Assembly: GCA_964004625.1 (NCBI GenBank)
Contig: CAXFOB010000019.1
Location: forward strand, 16,065 to 80,064
Source: GCA-002697625 sp002697625
Lineage (GTDB): Bacteria > Bacteroidota > Bacteroidia > Flavobacteriales > BACL11
DNA length: 64,000 nucleotides
Direction: 5' to 3'
A model generated the notes under the pieces. It was given only the letters and a program-made list of their open reading frames with translations, was not told where the DNA came from and ran no database searches. Of this stretch, positions 1-6,991 are shown piece by piece; the first letter of the stretch is position 1; every line of letters begins with the position of its first letter. A program made the position numbers and the translations under genes.

Positions 1-102
1 GAAAAAAGAGAGATAAATGTCTTTTAATACTTGTTTATTATTGTTGTTGAAGGACTTAGAAACTCCAACCATTGAAAAAATGATCTTTTTATCGTCTGAC
101 AT
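1..102 (-). CDS. ettA: Energy-dependent translational throttle protein EttA (5' end only)
   Basis: Only the first 34 codons are inside the window; the gene continues beyond base 1. The N-terminus begins MSDDKKIIFSMVGVSKSF and continues to KQVLKDIYLSFF. This matches the start of EttA, an ABC-F ATPase that binds the ribosomal E site and gates the first elongation step according to ATP/ADP ratio. The sequence stops just before the first Walker A motif, so no catalytic motif can be checked. The ATG lies at 102-100. The 49-base gap to the radical SAM gene upstream holds a TATATTTA-like promoter box. The identity rests on the conserved N-terminal phrase alone. Confidence 0.8.
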   Translation of the reverse strand, partial: MSDDKKIIFSMVGVSKSFNNNNKQVLKDIYLSFF

Positions 103-151
103 ATTTTATTGTTTTGAGATTATAAATATAATTAATTATATTAATAAAAAA

Positions 152-1087
152 TTATTTGGAGGTTTGAAATAGTCTACCCTGAATAGCATCTCTTTCTTCC
201 ATTCTTTTTTCTACCAAATGTTTTACTTCAAAATTCTTTAATCCATATTTTGGGTAAAGTAACATACGAGCAGGTGATTCGCTAAAAAATCGTTCTACAA
301 TAATCTCAGGATTAAGTAGTTCCACAAAATCGACAACCAAGTCAATGTATTCATCTAACTCCATAAAAGTAAATATCTCGGGAGTTTTCTTAAACTGAAC
401 AGCCATCATAGTATGTTTTACAATCTGTAAATGGTGTATTTTAAGTGTGTTTATAGGTAGTTGTGAGACCATAATAGCATGATGCAACATATCTTCTTTT
501 GTCTCTCCTGGAAGACCTAAAATTAAATGACCTCCTAAATGTAAACCTCTACCATCCGATCTATGAAAAGCGTCAATTGCTTCCTCATGTGTCTGACATC
601 TGTTAATAGCTTCTAAAGTTTCATTTTTGGTTGATTCCAAACCAAACTCCAATTTTATAAAATATCCCCTTTCTGCTAATTCCTCTAAATAATCTAGCAC
701 TTCATCTTTTATACAATCTGGACGGGTAGCAATAACCAATCCAATTATGTCCTTATGAGAAAGAGCCTCCTCATACATCTTTGTTAAATCGTTTAAAGAA
801 GCATAAGTATTAGTAAATGCCTGAAAATAGGCCAAGTATTTCTGAGCCTTATATTTTTTGGAGAAAAATTCTATTCCCTCATCAATCTGAACTTTTATAG
901 GCTTTATAGGTTTACAATAATCAGGATTAAAAGTATTATTATTACAATAGGTGCAACCTCCCACTCCCTTTGTTCCATCTTTATTAGGACAAGTAAAACC
1001 CGCATCAATAGAAACTTTTTGCACTCTTTCATTAAATTTCTTTCTCACAAAAGAACTGAAATCATTATATCTTTTTTCTATCTTCAT
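152..1087 (-). CDS. Radical SAM protein, TIGR01212/YhcC family
   Basis: The 311-residue product is full length for the TIGR01212 (YhcC-like) radical SAM family. Three cysteines, C33, C45 and C48, form the CX11CX2C cluster motif typical of this family (CPNKDGTKGVGGCTYC), which should hold a 4Fe-4S cluster that cleaves S-adenosylmethionine. A Radical_SAM_C-type region follows. The physiological substrate is not established; related Elp3-like proteins suggest RNA or nucleotide modification, but that is inference. The ATG at 1087 is preceded by a consensus TATTTTTG box at 1105-1098, which supports this start and a short leader. It is cytoplasmic, with no signal peptide. Confidence 0.85.
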   Translation of the reverse strand: MKIEKRYNDFSSFVRKKFNERVQKVSIDAGFTCPNKDGTKGVGGCTYCNNNTFNPDYCKPIKPIKVQIDEGIEFFSKKYKAQKYLAYFQAFTNTYASLNDLTKMYEEALSHKDIIGLVIATRPDCIKDEVLDYLEELAERGYFIKLEFGLESTKNETLEAINRCQTHEEAIDAFHRSDGRGLHLGGHLILGLPGETKEDMLHHAIMVSQLPINTLKIHHLQIVKHTMMAVQFKKTPEIFTFMELDEYIDLVVDFVELLNPEIIVERFFSESPARMLLYPKYGLKNFEVKHLVEKRMEERDAIQGRLFQTSK

Positions 1088-1097
1088 CTCTTAAAAG

Positions 1098-1105
1098 CAA
1101 AAATA
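1098..1105 (-). promoter_or_regulatory. Promoter -7 box for the radical SAM gene
   Basis: On the minus strand this reads TATTTTTG, a match to the Bacteroidota -7 consensus TAnnTTTG. It ends 10 bases before the ATG at 1087. No clear -33 element is visible. Confidence 0.5.
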
Positions 1106-1157
1106 CTACATTTAAGACAACTTTTTATTAAAATTAGCGTTTTCAAAAAAGATTTTA

Positions 1158-1165
1158 TAAATTTG
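1158..1165 (+). promoter_or_regulatory. Promoter -7 box for the small gene at 1183
   Basis: TAAATTTG matches TAnnTTTG and ends 17 bases before the ATG at 1183. It is the main evidence that the following small reading frame is transcribed. Confidence 0.45.
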
Positions 1166-1182
1166 AATCGAAAACTAAATTG

Positions 1183-1434
1183 ATGAGTCACTCTAAAATA
1201 TCTTCACTAGAAAAAATTGGGTATCAAAAAAAACTACCTAAAGGATCAGACATTAACGATTTTGAGGTTATATCTGTAACTCAAAAAAATGGAGACAAGA
1301 TAAGTCTGTATAGAAATAAAGAAAAAAAACAAGAAATAGATGATACTTCTAATTTTGATAGTAGTTGGGAAGTGTTTAATTCTCTTCTGTCGCTTTCTCT
1401 CTTCTTTTTTGCATTCCTTCACTCAATGTCTTAA
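1183..1434 (+). CDS. Small hypothetical protein with tail overlapping the DUF6356 gene
   Basis: This frame encodes 83 residues if ATG at 1183 is used; a TTG one codon upstream is less likely. The first 65 residues are charged and soluble-looking (GYQKKLPKGSDINDFEVI), then an abrupt hydrophobic tail follows (LLSLSLFFFAFLHSMS). That tail is encoded by the last 59 bases, which are antisense to the 3' end of the DUF6356 gene. A consensus -7 box sits upstream. I do not recognise a family. The tail may be an acquired extension after loss of an earlier stop codon, or the frame may not be translated to this end. Confidence 0.45.
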   Translation: MSHSKISSLEKIGYQKKLPKGSDINDFEVISVTQKNGDKISLYRNKEKKQEIDDTSNFDSSWEVFNSLLSLSLFFFAFLHSMS

Positions 1435-1597
1435 TTCTATCTGACACAGTAGTTTTGTACCAAAAAGGGAAAATTGCATGTACAAAGGCCTTCAAACTTA
1501 ACGACAATAATAATAAACAAAACCGTAAAGCATGAGCAAAATGCTGTAGATAACTTTCTCCAACTTCCTTTGGGTGTTCAGTAAAAATATTTTTCAT
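1376..1597 (-). CDS. DUF6356 family small membrane protein
   Basis: The 73-residue product starts MKNIFTEHPKEVGESYLQHF, the conserved opening of the DUF6356 family (TEHP..VGE.Y..H). One hydrophobic helix (about residues 26-46, ending HAIFPFW) is followed by a positively charged tail with KTLSEGMQKRRE. Function is unknown. It begins one base after the stop of the MBL hydrolase gene at 1599, so the two are almost certainly co-transcribed. Its 3' end is antisense to the small gene at 1183-1434. Confidence 0.75.
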   Translation of the reverse strand: MKNIFTEHPKEVGESYLQHFAHALRFCLLLLSLSLKAFVHAIFPFWYKTTVSDRIKTLSEGMQKRREKATEEN

Positions 1598-1598
1598 T

Positions 1599-2441
1599 TT
1601 ATAAAATTTCAGATAACGAGAAGGTGTCTTTCAGACTAACTCCTTTTTCAGTTTTTTGAACCGTACAGCACTCGTTATAGTTATCATGTTGCAAAAATAT
1701 AATGTATTCTTGTTCAGCCGCCTCATTCAAGAATTTTTCTTTTTCAGAAAGAGTAACTAATGGTTTTGTATCATATCCCATCACATAAGGCAAAGGGATG
1801 TGTCCTGTACTTGGCAATAAATCAGCGGCAAAAACAATTATTTTATTCTTATACTTGATGTGAGGAATCATTTGTGATTCTGTATGACCATTTACAAATA
1901 ACGCATTAAAATCATTAAAGATCTCATTCTGCTTTTCTACAAAATTTAAATGTCCGGATTCCTGAATTGGAACAATATTATCTTTTAAGAAAGAAGCTTT
2001 CTCTCTGTTATTTGGTTGTGTCGCCCATGCCCAATGATCTTGATTCGACCAATATTTTGCATTTTTAAAAGCCATCTCAAAAGATGTCCTATCTTTATTC
2101 CACTTTACACTACCACCACAATGATCAAAATGTAAATGAGTCAAAAACACATCCGTCACATCTTCTTCAGCAAATCCATTTTTATTGAGTGAAGAATGCA
2201 AATTTACATCTCCATGTAAGTAATAATGTTTTAAAAATTTATCGTCTTGTTTATCTCCTATTCCATTGTCAATCAAAATAAGTCTATCACCATCTTCAAT
2301 TAATAAAGACCTCATAGCCCATGGACATAAATTATTTTCATCTGCAGGATTAGTTCTGCTCCATAACACTTTTGGTACAACCCCAAACATAGCTCCTCCA
2401 TCTAATTTAAAATAACCTGTATCTATTGTGTACAATTGCAT
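1599..2441 (-). CDS. MBL-fold metallo-hydrolase
   Basis: The 280-residue protein has the metallo-beta-lactamase zinc motif HLHFDH at residues 102-107. Further expected ligands are the histidine in FVNGHTESQ and the aspartate in FAADLLP. The overall layout (long N-terminal segment, GIGD..DNG before the motif) resembles the family that includes quorum-quenching lactonases and other small-ester hydrolases, but the sequence does not reveal the substrate. There is no signal peptide, so it is probably cytoplasmic. A TATTTTTG promoter box lies at 2469-2462. It forms a two-gene unit with DUF6356. Confidence 0.8.
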   Translation of the reverse strand: MQLYTIDTGYFKLDGGAMFGVVPKVLWSRTNPADENNLCPWAMRSLLIEDGDRLILIDNGIGDKQDDKFLKHYYLHGDVNLHSSLNKNGFAEEDVTDVFLTHLHFDHCGGSVKWNKDRTSFEMAFKNAKYWSNQDHWAWATQPNNREKASFLKDNIVPIQESGHLNFVEKQNEIFNDFNALFVNGHTESQMIPHIKYKNKIIVFAADLLPSTGHIPLPYVMGYDTKPLVTLSEKEKFLNEAAEQEYIIFLQHDNYNECCTVQKTEKGVSLKDTFSLSEIL

Positions 2442-2461
2442 GTTAGTAATTTTTATGACTA

Positions 2462-2469
2462 CAAAAATA
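2462..2469 (-). promoter_or_regulatory. Promoter -7 box for the MBL hydrolase unit
   Basis: The minus-strand reading is TATTTTTG, a match to TAnnTTTG. It lies 20 bases before the ATG at 2441, inside the 74-base divergent spacer with the Mur ligase gene. Confidence 0.5.
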
Positions 2470-2515
2470 AGAAATGAATTTTAGTAGTAATTTAGTTTCA
2501 GATTTTATTTTATAA

Positions 2516-3841
2516 ATGAAAATACATTTAATTGCAATAGGAGGTAGCGCAATGCATAACATGGCTCTTGCATTACATCATAAAGGATATGAGGTTAGTG
2601 GTTCTGATGATGCTATTTTCAGCCCTAGCAAAGAAAGATTAGACAAACATGGGTTATTACCGAAAGAAATTGGGTGGTTTCCTGAAAAGATTACTTCTGA
2701 ATTAGATGCAATAATCTTAGGAATGCACGCAAGGGAAGATAATCCTGAACTTATAAAATCAAAAGACATAGGAATTCCTATCTTCTCATATCCAGAATAT
2801 ATTTACGAACAATCTAAAAACAAAAAGAGGGTCGTTATTGGAGGAAGTCACGGAAAAACTTCTATTACTGCAATGATTTTACATGTTCTACAGAATCTGA
2901 ATGTAAATTGCGATTATATGGTTGGAGCTCAATTAGAAGGTTTTGACACTATGGTAAAACTGACACCTGATGCCTCTCTAATTATTTTGGAAGGAGATGA
3001 ATATTTAAGTTCTCCTATTGACAGAAGACCAAAATTTCATTTATACCAACCTAACATTGCAGTATTGAGTGGAATTGCTTGGGACCACATCAATGTTTTT
3101 CCTACTTTTGAGATGTATGTAGAGCAATTTAGAATCTTCAAGAATATGGTTAGTGATACTCTAATCTACTGTTCTGAAGATGACGAGTTAAATAATCTTG
3201 CAACAGAAAAAACAAAATGTAAGTTGATTCCATATTCTACACCAAATCACACCATTAAAGATGGAATCAGCTGTGTAAACAATACAGAATTATTAATTTT
3301 TGGAAATCATAATCTGCAAAATATGAATGCAGCTCTTTTAGTTTGTAAAGAACTAGGCATCTCAAAAGAAGATTTTCTAAAACAGATATCTACATTTAAA
3401 GGGGCAAGTAAAAGATTAGAATTGGTTAAGAAAACCCAAGACTCTGCTATTTATAAAGACTTTGCCCACTCACCTTCAAAATTAAAAGCCACATCTTCAG
3501 CAATGAAGAAACAATTTACAAATAGAAAATTAGTAGCATGCATGGAATTATACACTTTCAGTAGTTTAAATGAGGGATTTTTAAGACAATACAAAGGATG
3601 TATGGACGAACCAGATACCGCAATTATCTACTATAGTTCAAAAGCTATTGCACATAAAAGATTAGAACTCATTACCAAAGAACAAGTCTATACTGCATTT
3701 GACAGGGAAGACTTGCTTATTTTTACTAATTCAGAAGATTTAGAAAATCATTTAAAGAACCTAAATTGGAAAAATAAAAACTTACTTATGATGAGTTCTG
3801 GAACGTTTGATGGGATAGAATTTGAAAAATTAATCACGTAA
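2516..3841 (+). CDS. mpl: Mpl-like murein peptide ligase (Mur ligase family)
   Basis: The 441-residue product has the three-domain Mur ligase layout. The N-terminal Rossmann domain starts MKIHLIAIGGSAMHNMA, the ATP loop GSHGKTS is at 110-116, the central domain carries ILEGDEYLSSP, and the C-terminal domain has KRLELV and FAHSPSKLKAT. The family ligates a recycled L-Ala-gamma-D-Glu-meso-DAP peptide, or L-Ala, to UDP-MurNAc. The short HAREDNPEL segment and overall similarity favour Mpl over MurC, but residue-level discrimination is not certain. It is transcribed alone, divergent from the MBL gene, and ends at a clear hairpin terminator. Confidence 0.75.
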   Translation: MKIHLIAIGGSAMHNMALALHHKGYEVSGSDDAIFSPSKERLDKHGLLPKEIGWFPEKITSELDAIILGMHAREDNPELIKSKDIGIPIFSYPEYIYEQSKNKKRVVIGGSHGKTSITAMILHVLQNLNVNCDYMVGAQLEGFDTMVKLTPDASLIILEGDEYLSSPIDRRPKFHLYQPNIAVLSGIAWDHINVFPTFEMYVEQFRIFKNMVSDTLIYCSEDDELNNLATEKTKCKLIPYSTPNHTIKDGISCVNNTELLIFGNHNLQNMNAALLVCKELGISKEDFLKQISTFKGASKRLELVKKTQDSAIYKDFAHSPSKLKATSSAMKKQFTNRKLVACMELYTFSSLNEGFLRQYKGCMDEPDTAIIYYSSKAIAHKRLELITKEQVYTAFDREDLLIFTNSEDLENHLKNLNWKNKNLLMMSSGTFDGIEFEKLIT

Positions 3842-3844
3842 AAA

Positions 3845-3870
3845 AACCACTCATTTCTGAGTGGTTTATA
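3845..3870 (+). terminator. Hairpin terminator after the Mpl-like gene
   Basis: AACCACTCA (3845-3853) pairs perfectly with TGAGTGGTT (3858-3866) around a TTTC loop. It begins four bases after the stop codon, with an A-run before it and only a short T-run after it. Confidence 0.8.
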
Positions 3871-3921
3871 AAAAATTATTGTATGATTTATTTAAATTTA
3901 ACTATATATTAATATTGTAAC

Positions 3922-4764
3922 ATGAAAAAATTATTTTGTATTAGTTTAATATTAATGTCCACTTTACTCTCTGCACAAAAAACACATCGAACAAATTATA
4001 GTGGAATATTAACCATTAAAGACAGATCTCCTTTAGCTTTTGAGATGGAACTTACTGTAAAAGGTGGAATTGTAAATGGATTGTCATTAACTGGAAAAGG
4101 TACAGCAGATGAAACAGAATCTGATATTAGTGGTATTTATAACAGAAATACTAAAACATATAAACTAAAAGAAACTCAGGTTCTTTCTACAAGATCAGAA
4201 GCAGGTTTAAATACTTTCTGTTATATAAACATGGAAGTAACAGAGAAAGGAAAATTCAAACTAAAAAGATATGAAGGAATTTTTACAGGATTATTTAGCA
4301 ATGGAGATACTTGTGCGACAGGAGAAATTATATTAATAGAAAAAGAAAAATTAGAAAAAATTACTAAGAAAGCAGGAAAGAAAATTGAAAATCAACAAAA
4401 GAAAGAAAGTAAAAATGAAGTACTCAATACAAAAGTACTTAAAGAAGGAGATGATATGTATATTCAGTGGAATTCTGATAAATTAACCATTTTTATTTGG
4501 GATTCAAATACTGAAGATGGAGATAAAATTGATTTAGTAATAAACGGAAAAGAAATTCTAAATGATTTTTCTACAACAAAAAAAAGGAAGAAAATAAAAT
4601 ATAAACTGAAAGAAGGAAAAAACAAAATAGAAATAAAAGCTAAGAATGAAGGCAAGAACCCACCCAATACTAGTAGGATAGAGTTATCAGATAGTAAAAC
4701 TAAATACCCAATAATCACTCAACTTCAGATAGGTAAATCTGCTATTATTACAATTGTTAAGTAG
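3922..4764 (+). CDS. Secreted two-domain protein with C-terminal beta-sandwich module
   Basis: The 280-residue product has a Sec signal peptide (MKKLFCISLILMSTLLSAQ). An N-terminal beta-rich domain follows (about 25-135, SGILTIKD...GEIILIE), then a lysine-rich linker (about 137-165). The C-terminal module (about 170-280) has the phrases WDSNTEDGDKIDLVINGKEIL, GKNKIEIKAKNEGKNPPNTS and IGKSAIITIVK. Modules with this DGD..L..NG.....G.N.I...A.NEG..PPN pattern recur in secreted Bacteroidota proteins, often at the C-terminus, but have no assigned function that I know. The gene stands alone after a terminator, and its stop overlaps the convergent CotH gene by 8 bases. Confidence 0.65.
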   Translation: MKKLFCISLILMSTLLSAQKTHRTNYSGILTIKDRSPLAFEMELTVKGGIVNGLSLTGKGTADETESDISGIYNRNTKTYKLKETQVLSTRSEAGLNTFCYINMEVTEKGKFKLKRYEGIFTGLFSNGDTCATGEIILIEKEKLEKITKKAGKKIENQQKKESKNEVLNTKVLKEGDDMYIQWNSDKLTIFIWDSNTEDGDKIDLVINGKEILNDFSTTKKRKKIKYKLKEGKNKIEIKAKNEGKNPPNTSRIELSDSKTKYPIITQLQIGKSAIITIVK

Positions 4765-6991
4765 ATCTCTTTTTATAATAAAAGAAAACTAAAAAAATTA
4801 AAAGAGTTACAGATAGAGAAAATAAAATAAGATTTCTAATAAATTTTTCCTGGTCAATTTTTTCTATAATATCAGTATAAGTTTTATTATGATTACCTAT
4901 TGACTCTCCTAAAACATTTTCCCATTTTAATTCTGTTTCTTCAAACTGATCAAAAGGAATGTTTCTTGCATAACTATTTTTTATATCAGAAATAGAATAA
5001 GAAATGCTATCTACTAAATTTCCTTTATTATCGTAGAGAATTATCTCTTCAGAAACGGATGAAATTCCAAAATCAATCTTCAAGTATGTAACTGAATCCA
5101 AATAATTTAATGTGTCATTTTTATGAAAAACTGCAAATTGTCCTTTTCCGATTACACCATTATTAATAATACAAATATTATTGTTTTTATCTACCAATTT
5201 CCAACCACTTAGGTCCACACTTTTATCTTCTAAATTATGAATCTCTATACAATCACTTACATAATCTATCTCATTGATTATTATGTTTACATCTGATTCC
5301 TTATTTGGAATAAATTCAATGTTTATTGATTCAGTCTCATTTATTAGTTTCTTTTTAAATCCAGAATATGAATATCCTATATTTGGAACTATTCTTATAG
5401 GAACATCTATTCCTTTATAAAACGAAAGTATAATTGAATCAGAAATACATATATTATTATTTATATAAACACTTCCATGTTCAGGATGAGAAATAGTTAC
5501 ATTAACATCATATCTTTCATTTAAATCAAATTTTTTTTTAAGTTGAGAAAACAATACATTATCTCGTTTTAAAGCAAAGAATTTCAGTTCATCTACTTCC
5601 TTTTGCCATCTGCCTATACTGCCTTGATTTCTCTGAAATTTTTTTCTGTTTTCAAAATGAAAAACCATTTCTTTTTTATATCTCTCCTCAAAATATGTTA
5701 TATCACTCTGAACAGATTTTGTACTTAAAGTTGTGGATAATAAATACGAAGTTTGATTAATAAAATACTCCTTAAAGTCTGTGTTTTTTAATAAATTTCT
5801 TAAAAGGAACGTAGACCAAGTAGGATTATACCATTTAGTTTTAGTTGGTGAAGTAAAATCTTCTAACAAAGCGCTATTGTAGTTTCCCCACCCTAAGTCA
5901 GTATCATACAATATCCACCTAAATTTTCCGTCTAACGAATCAGATCTCCAGAAACGAATATTTCCTCTTGCATCTGTGTTCCCAAGATATATTTGATGTA
6001 TCCAATAATTAGCGAAATTTTCTACATCCATCAAGCCTTTAACATGATTATAATGATCAATATCTCTTAAATTATTTTCATCAATATATTTAAGTAATTC
6101 ATCATATTTTTCTCCTGAACCTTCTTCTACAAAATTGTAAGCCTGTAACATATCTACAGACTCTGTCGCACAATTATAATTATTATCTATATAATACTCA
6201 TTTAATTTTTCTCTAATATTATATACTCCCCAATACTCGGAATTCACAAATAGATGAGAAGGTTTATTTGATTGTACATCAATACCAGATTTTGATGCAA
6301 TTGTAGTAGATAAAACATCTTTAAATCTAGTTTTCAGATAATCATTTCCTGAATGGCGTAAGATAAATTGTTTATACTTTTTTTCTCCTTTTCCAAAAAT
6401 ATCTGCATTAAATCGTAATGTACCATAGGATTTTCTTGCAATAAACCTTAAGGATTTCTCCGGATAATATATTGTCATTCCTCCAAAAATCCTTATTCCA
6501 GCATCTTGATTAATAATCCTTTTCCCTTCATTATTAAACATCTCTACATATACCCCTCGTTCCATCTTCTTGGAATAATTAGATTTTAGCTTTACTTTTA
6601 AAATGGTATCATAATAGGCATTAGGTCCGTCAACATAAATTCCAGAAATAGAATCGTATAATGCCTTTTTAGAAATAGTTATAGCAACAACATTAAAATC
6701 TGTTTTAAAACCAATAAAATAACTTCTACTCCCTATTTTTACCAATGAATCACCTTGATACAATCCAAAAGAAATAGTTGTGTTTTTATCTATAAAAATA
6801 GAATCTCTGTATACCCTACTCCGTCTATTTAAATTATTTTGATAAGAGTACAAAACTCTAGAATCTGATGTGTCAATTTTGAGATAAAAAGGACTATCAT
6901 AGAAACCTGCTTCATGAGAAAAGTGAACTTCCTGAGAAAGAGATAGAAAATTAAAACAGATAAAAAAAAATGATAAAAATATTTTATTCAT
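4757..6991 (-). CDS. CotH-kinase family surface protein, membrane anchored
   Basis: The 744-residue product has a signal peptide (1-19), then a chitobiase-like beta domain (about 22-95, HEAGFYDSPFYLKI). A CotH kinase domain follows (about 175-470), with LRHSGNDYLKTRFKD, HLFVNSEYWGVYNIREKLNEYY and WILYDTDLGWG (D363, D365). A lamin-tail domain (about 565-675, INEIDYVSDCIEIHN...LSGWKL) and a C-terminal transmembrane helix (about 718-738) ending YYKKRST complete it. CotH proteins are protein kinases known from Bacillus spore coat; extracellular homologues are common in Bacteroidota. There is no T9SS sorting domain; the terminal helix suggests membrane anchoring, probably with the domains outside the cytoplasm. 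It overlaps the upstream OmpA-type gene by 8 bases, so the two are coupled. Confidence 0.82.
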   Translation of the reverse strand: MNKIFLSFFFICFNFLSLSQEVHFSHEAGFYDSPFYLKIDTSDSRVLYSYQNNLNRRSRVYRDSIFIDKNTTISFGLYQGDSLVKIGSRSYFIGFKTDFNVVAITISKKALYDSISGIYVDGPNAYYDTILKVKLKSNYSKKMERGVYVEMFNNEGKRIINQDAGIRIFGGMTIYYPEKSLRFIARKSYGTLRFNADIFGKGEKKYKQFILRHSGNDYLKTRFKDVLSTTIASKSGIDVQSNKPSHLFVNSEYWGVYNIREKLNEYYIDNNYNCATESVDMLQAYNFVEEGSGEKYDELLKYIDENNLRDIDHYNHVKGLMDVENFANYWIHQIYLGNTDARGNIRFWRSDSLDGKFRWILYDTDLGWGNYNSALLEDFTSPTKTKWYNPTWSTFLLRNLLKNTDFKEYFINQTSYLLSTTLSTKSVQSDITYFEERYKKEMVFHFENRKKFQRNQGSIGRWQKEVDELKFFALKRDNVLFSQLKKKFDLNERYDVNVTISHPEHGSVYINNNICISDSIILSFYKGIDVPIRIVPNIGYSYSGFKKKLINETESINIEFIPNKESDVNIIINEIDYVSDCIEIHNLEDKSVDLSGWKLVDKNNNICIINNGVIGKGQFAVFHKNDTLNYLDSVTYLKIDFGISSVSEEIILYDNKGNLVDSISYSISDIKNSYARNIPFDQFEETELKWENVLGESIGNHNKTYTDIIEKIDQEKFIRNLILFSLSVTLLIFLVFFYYKKRST

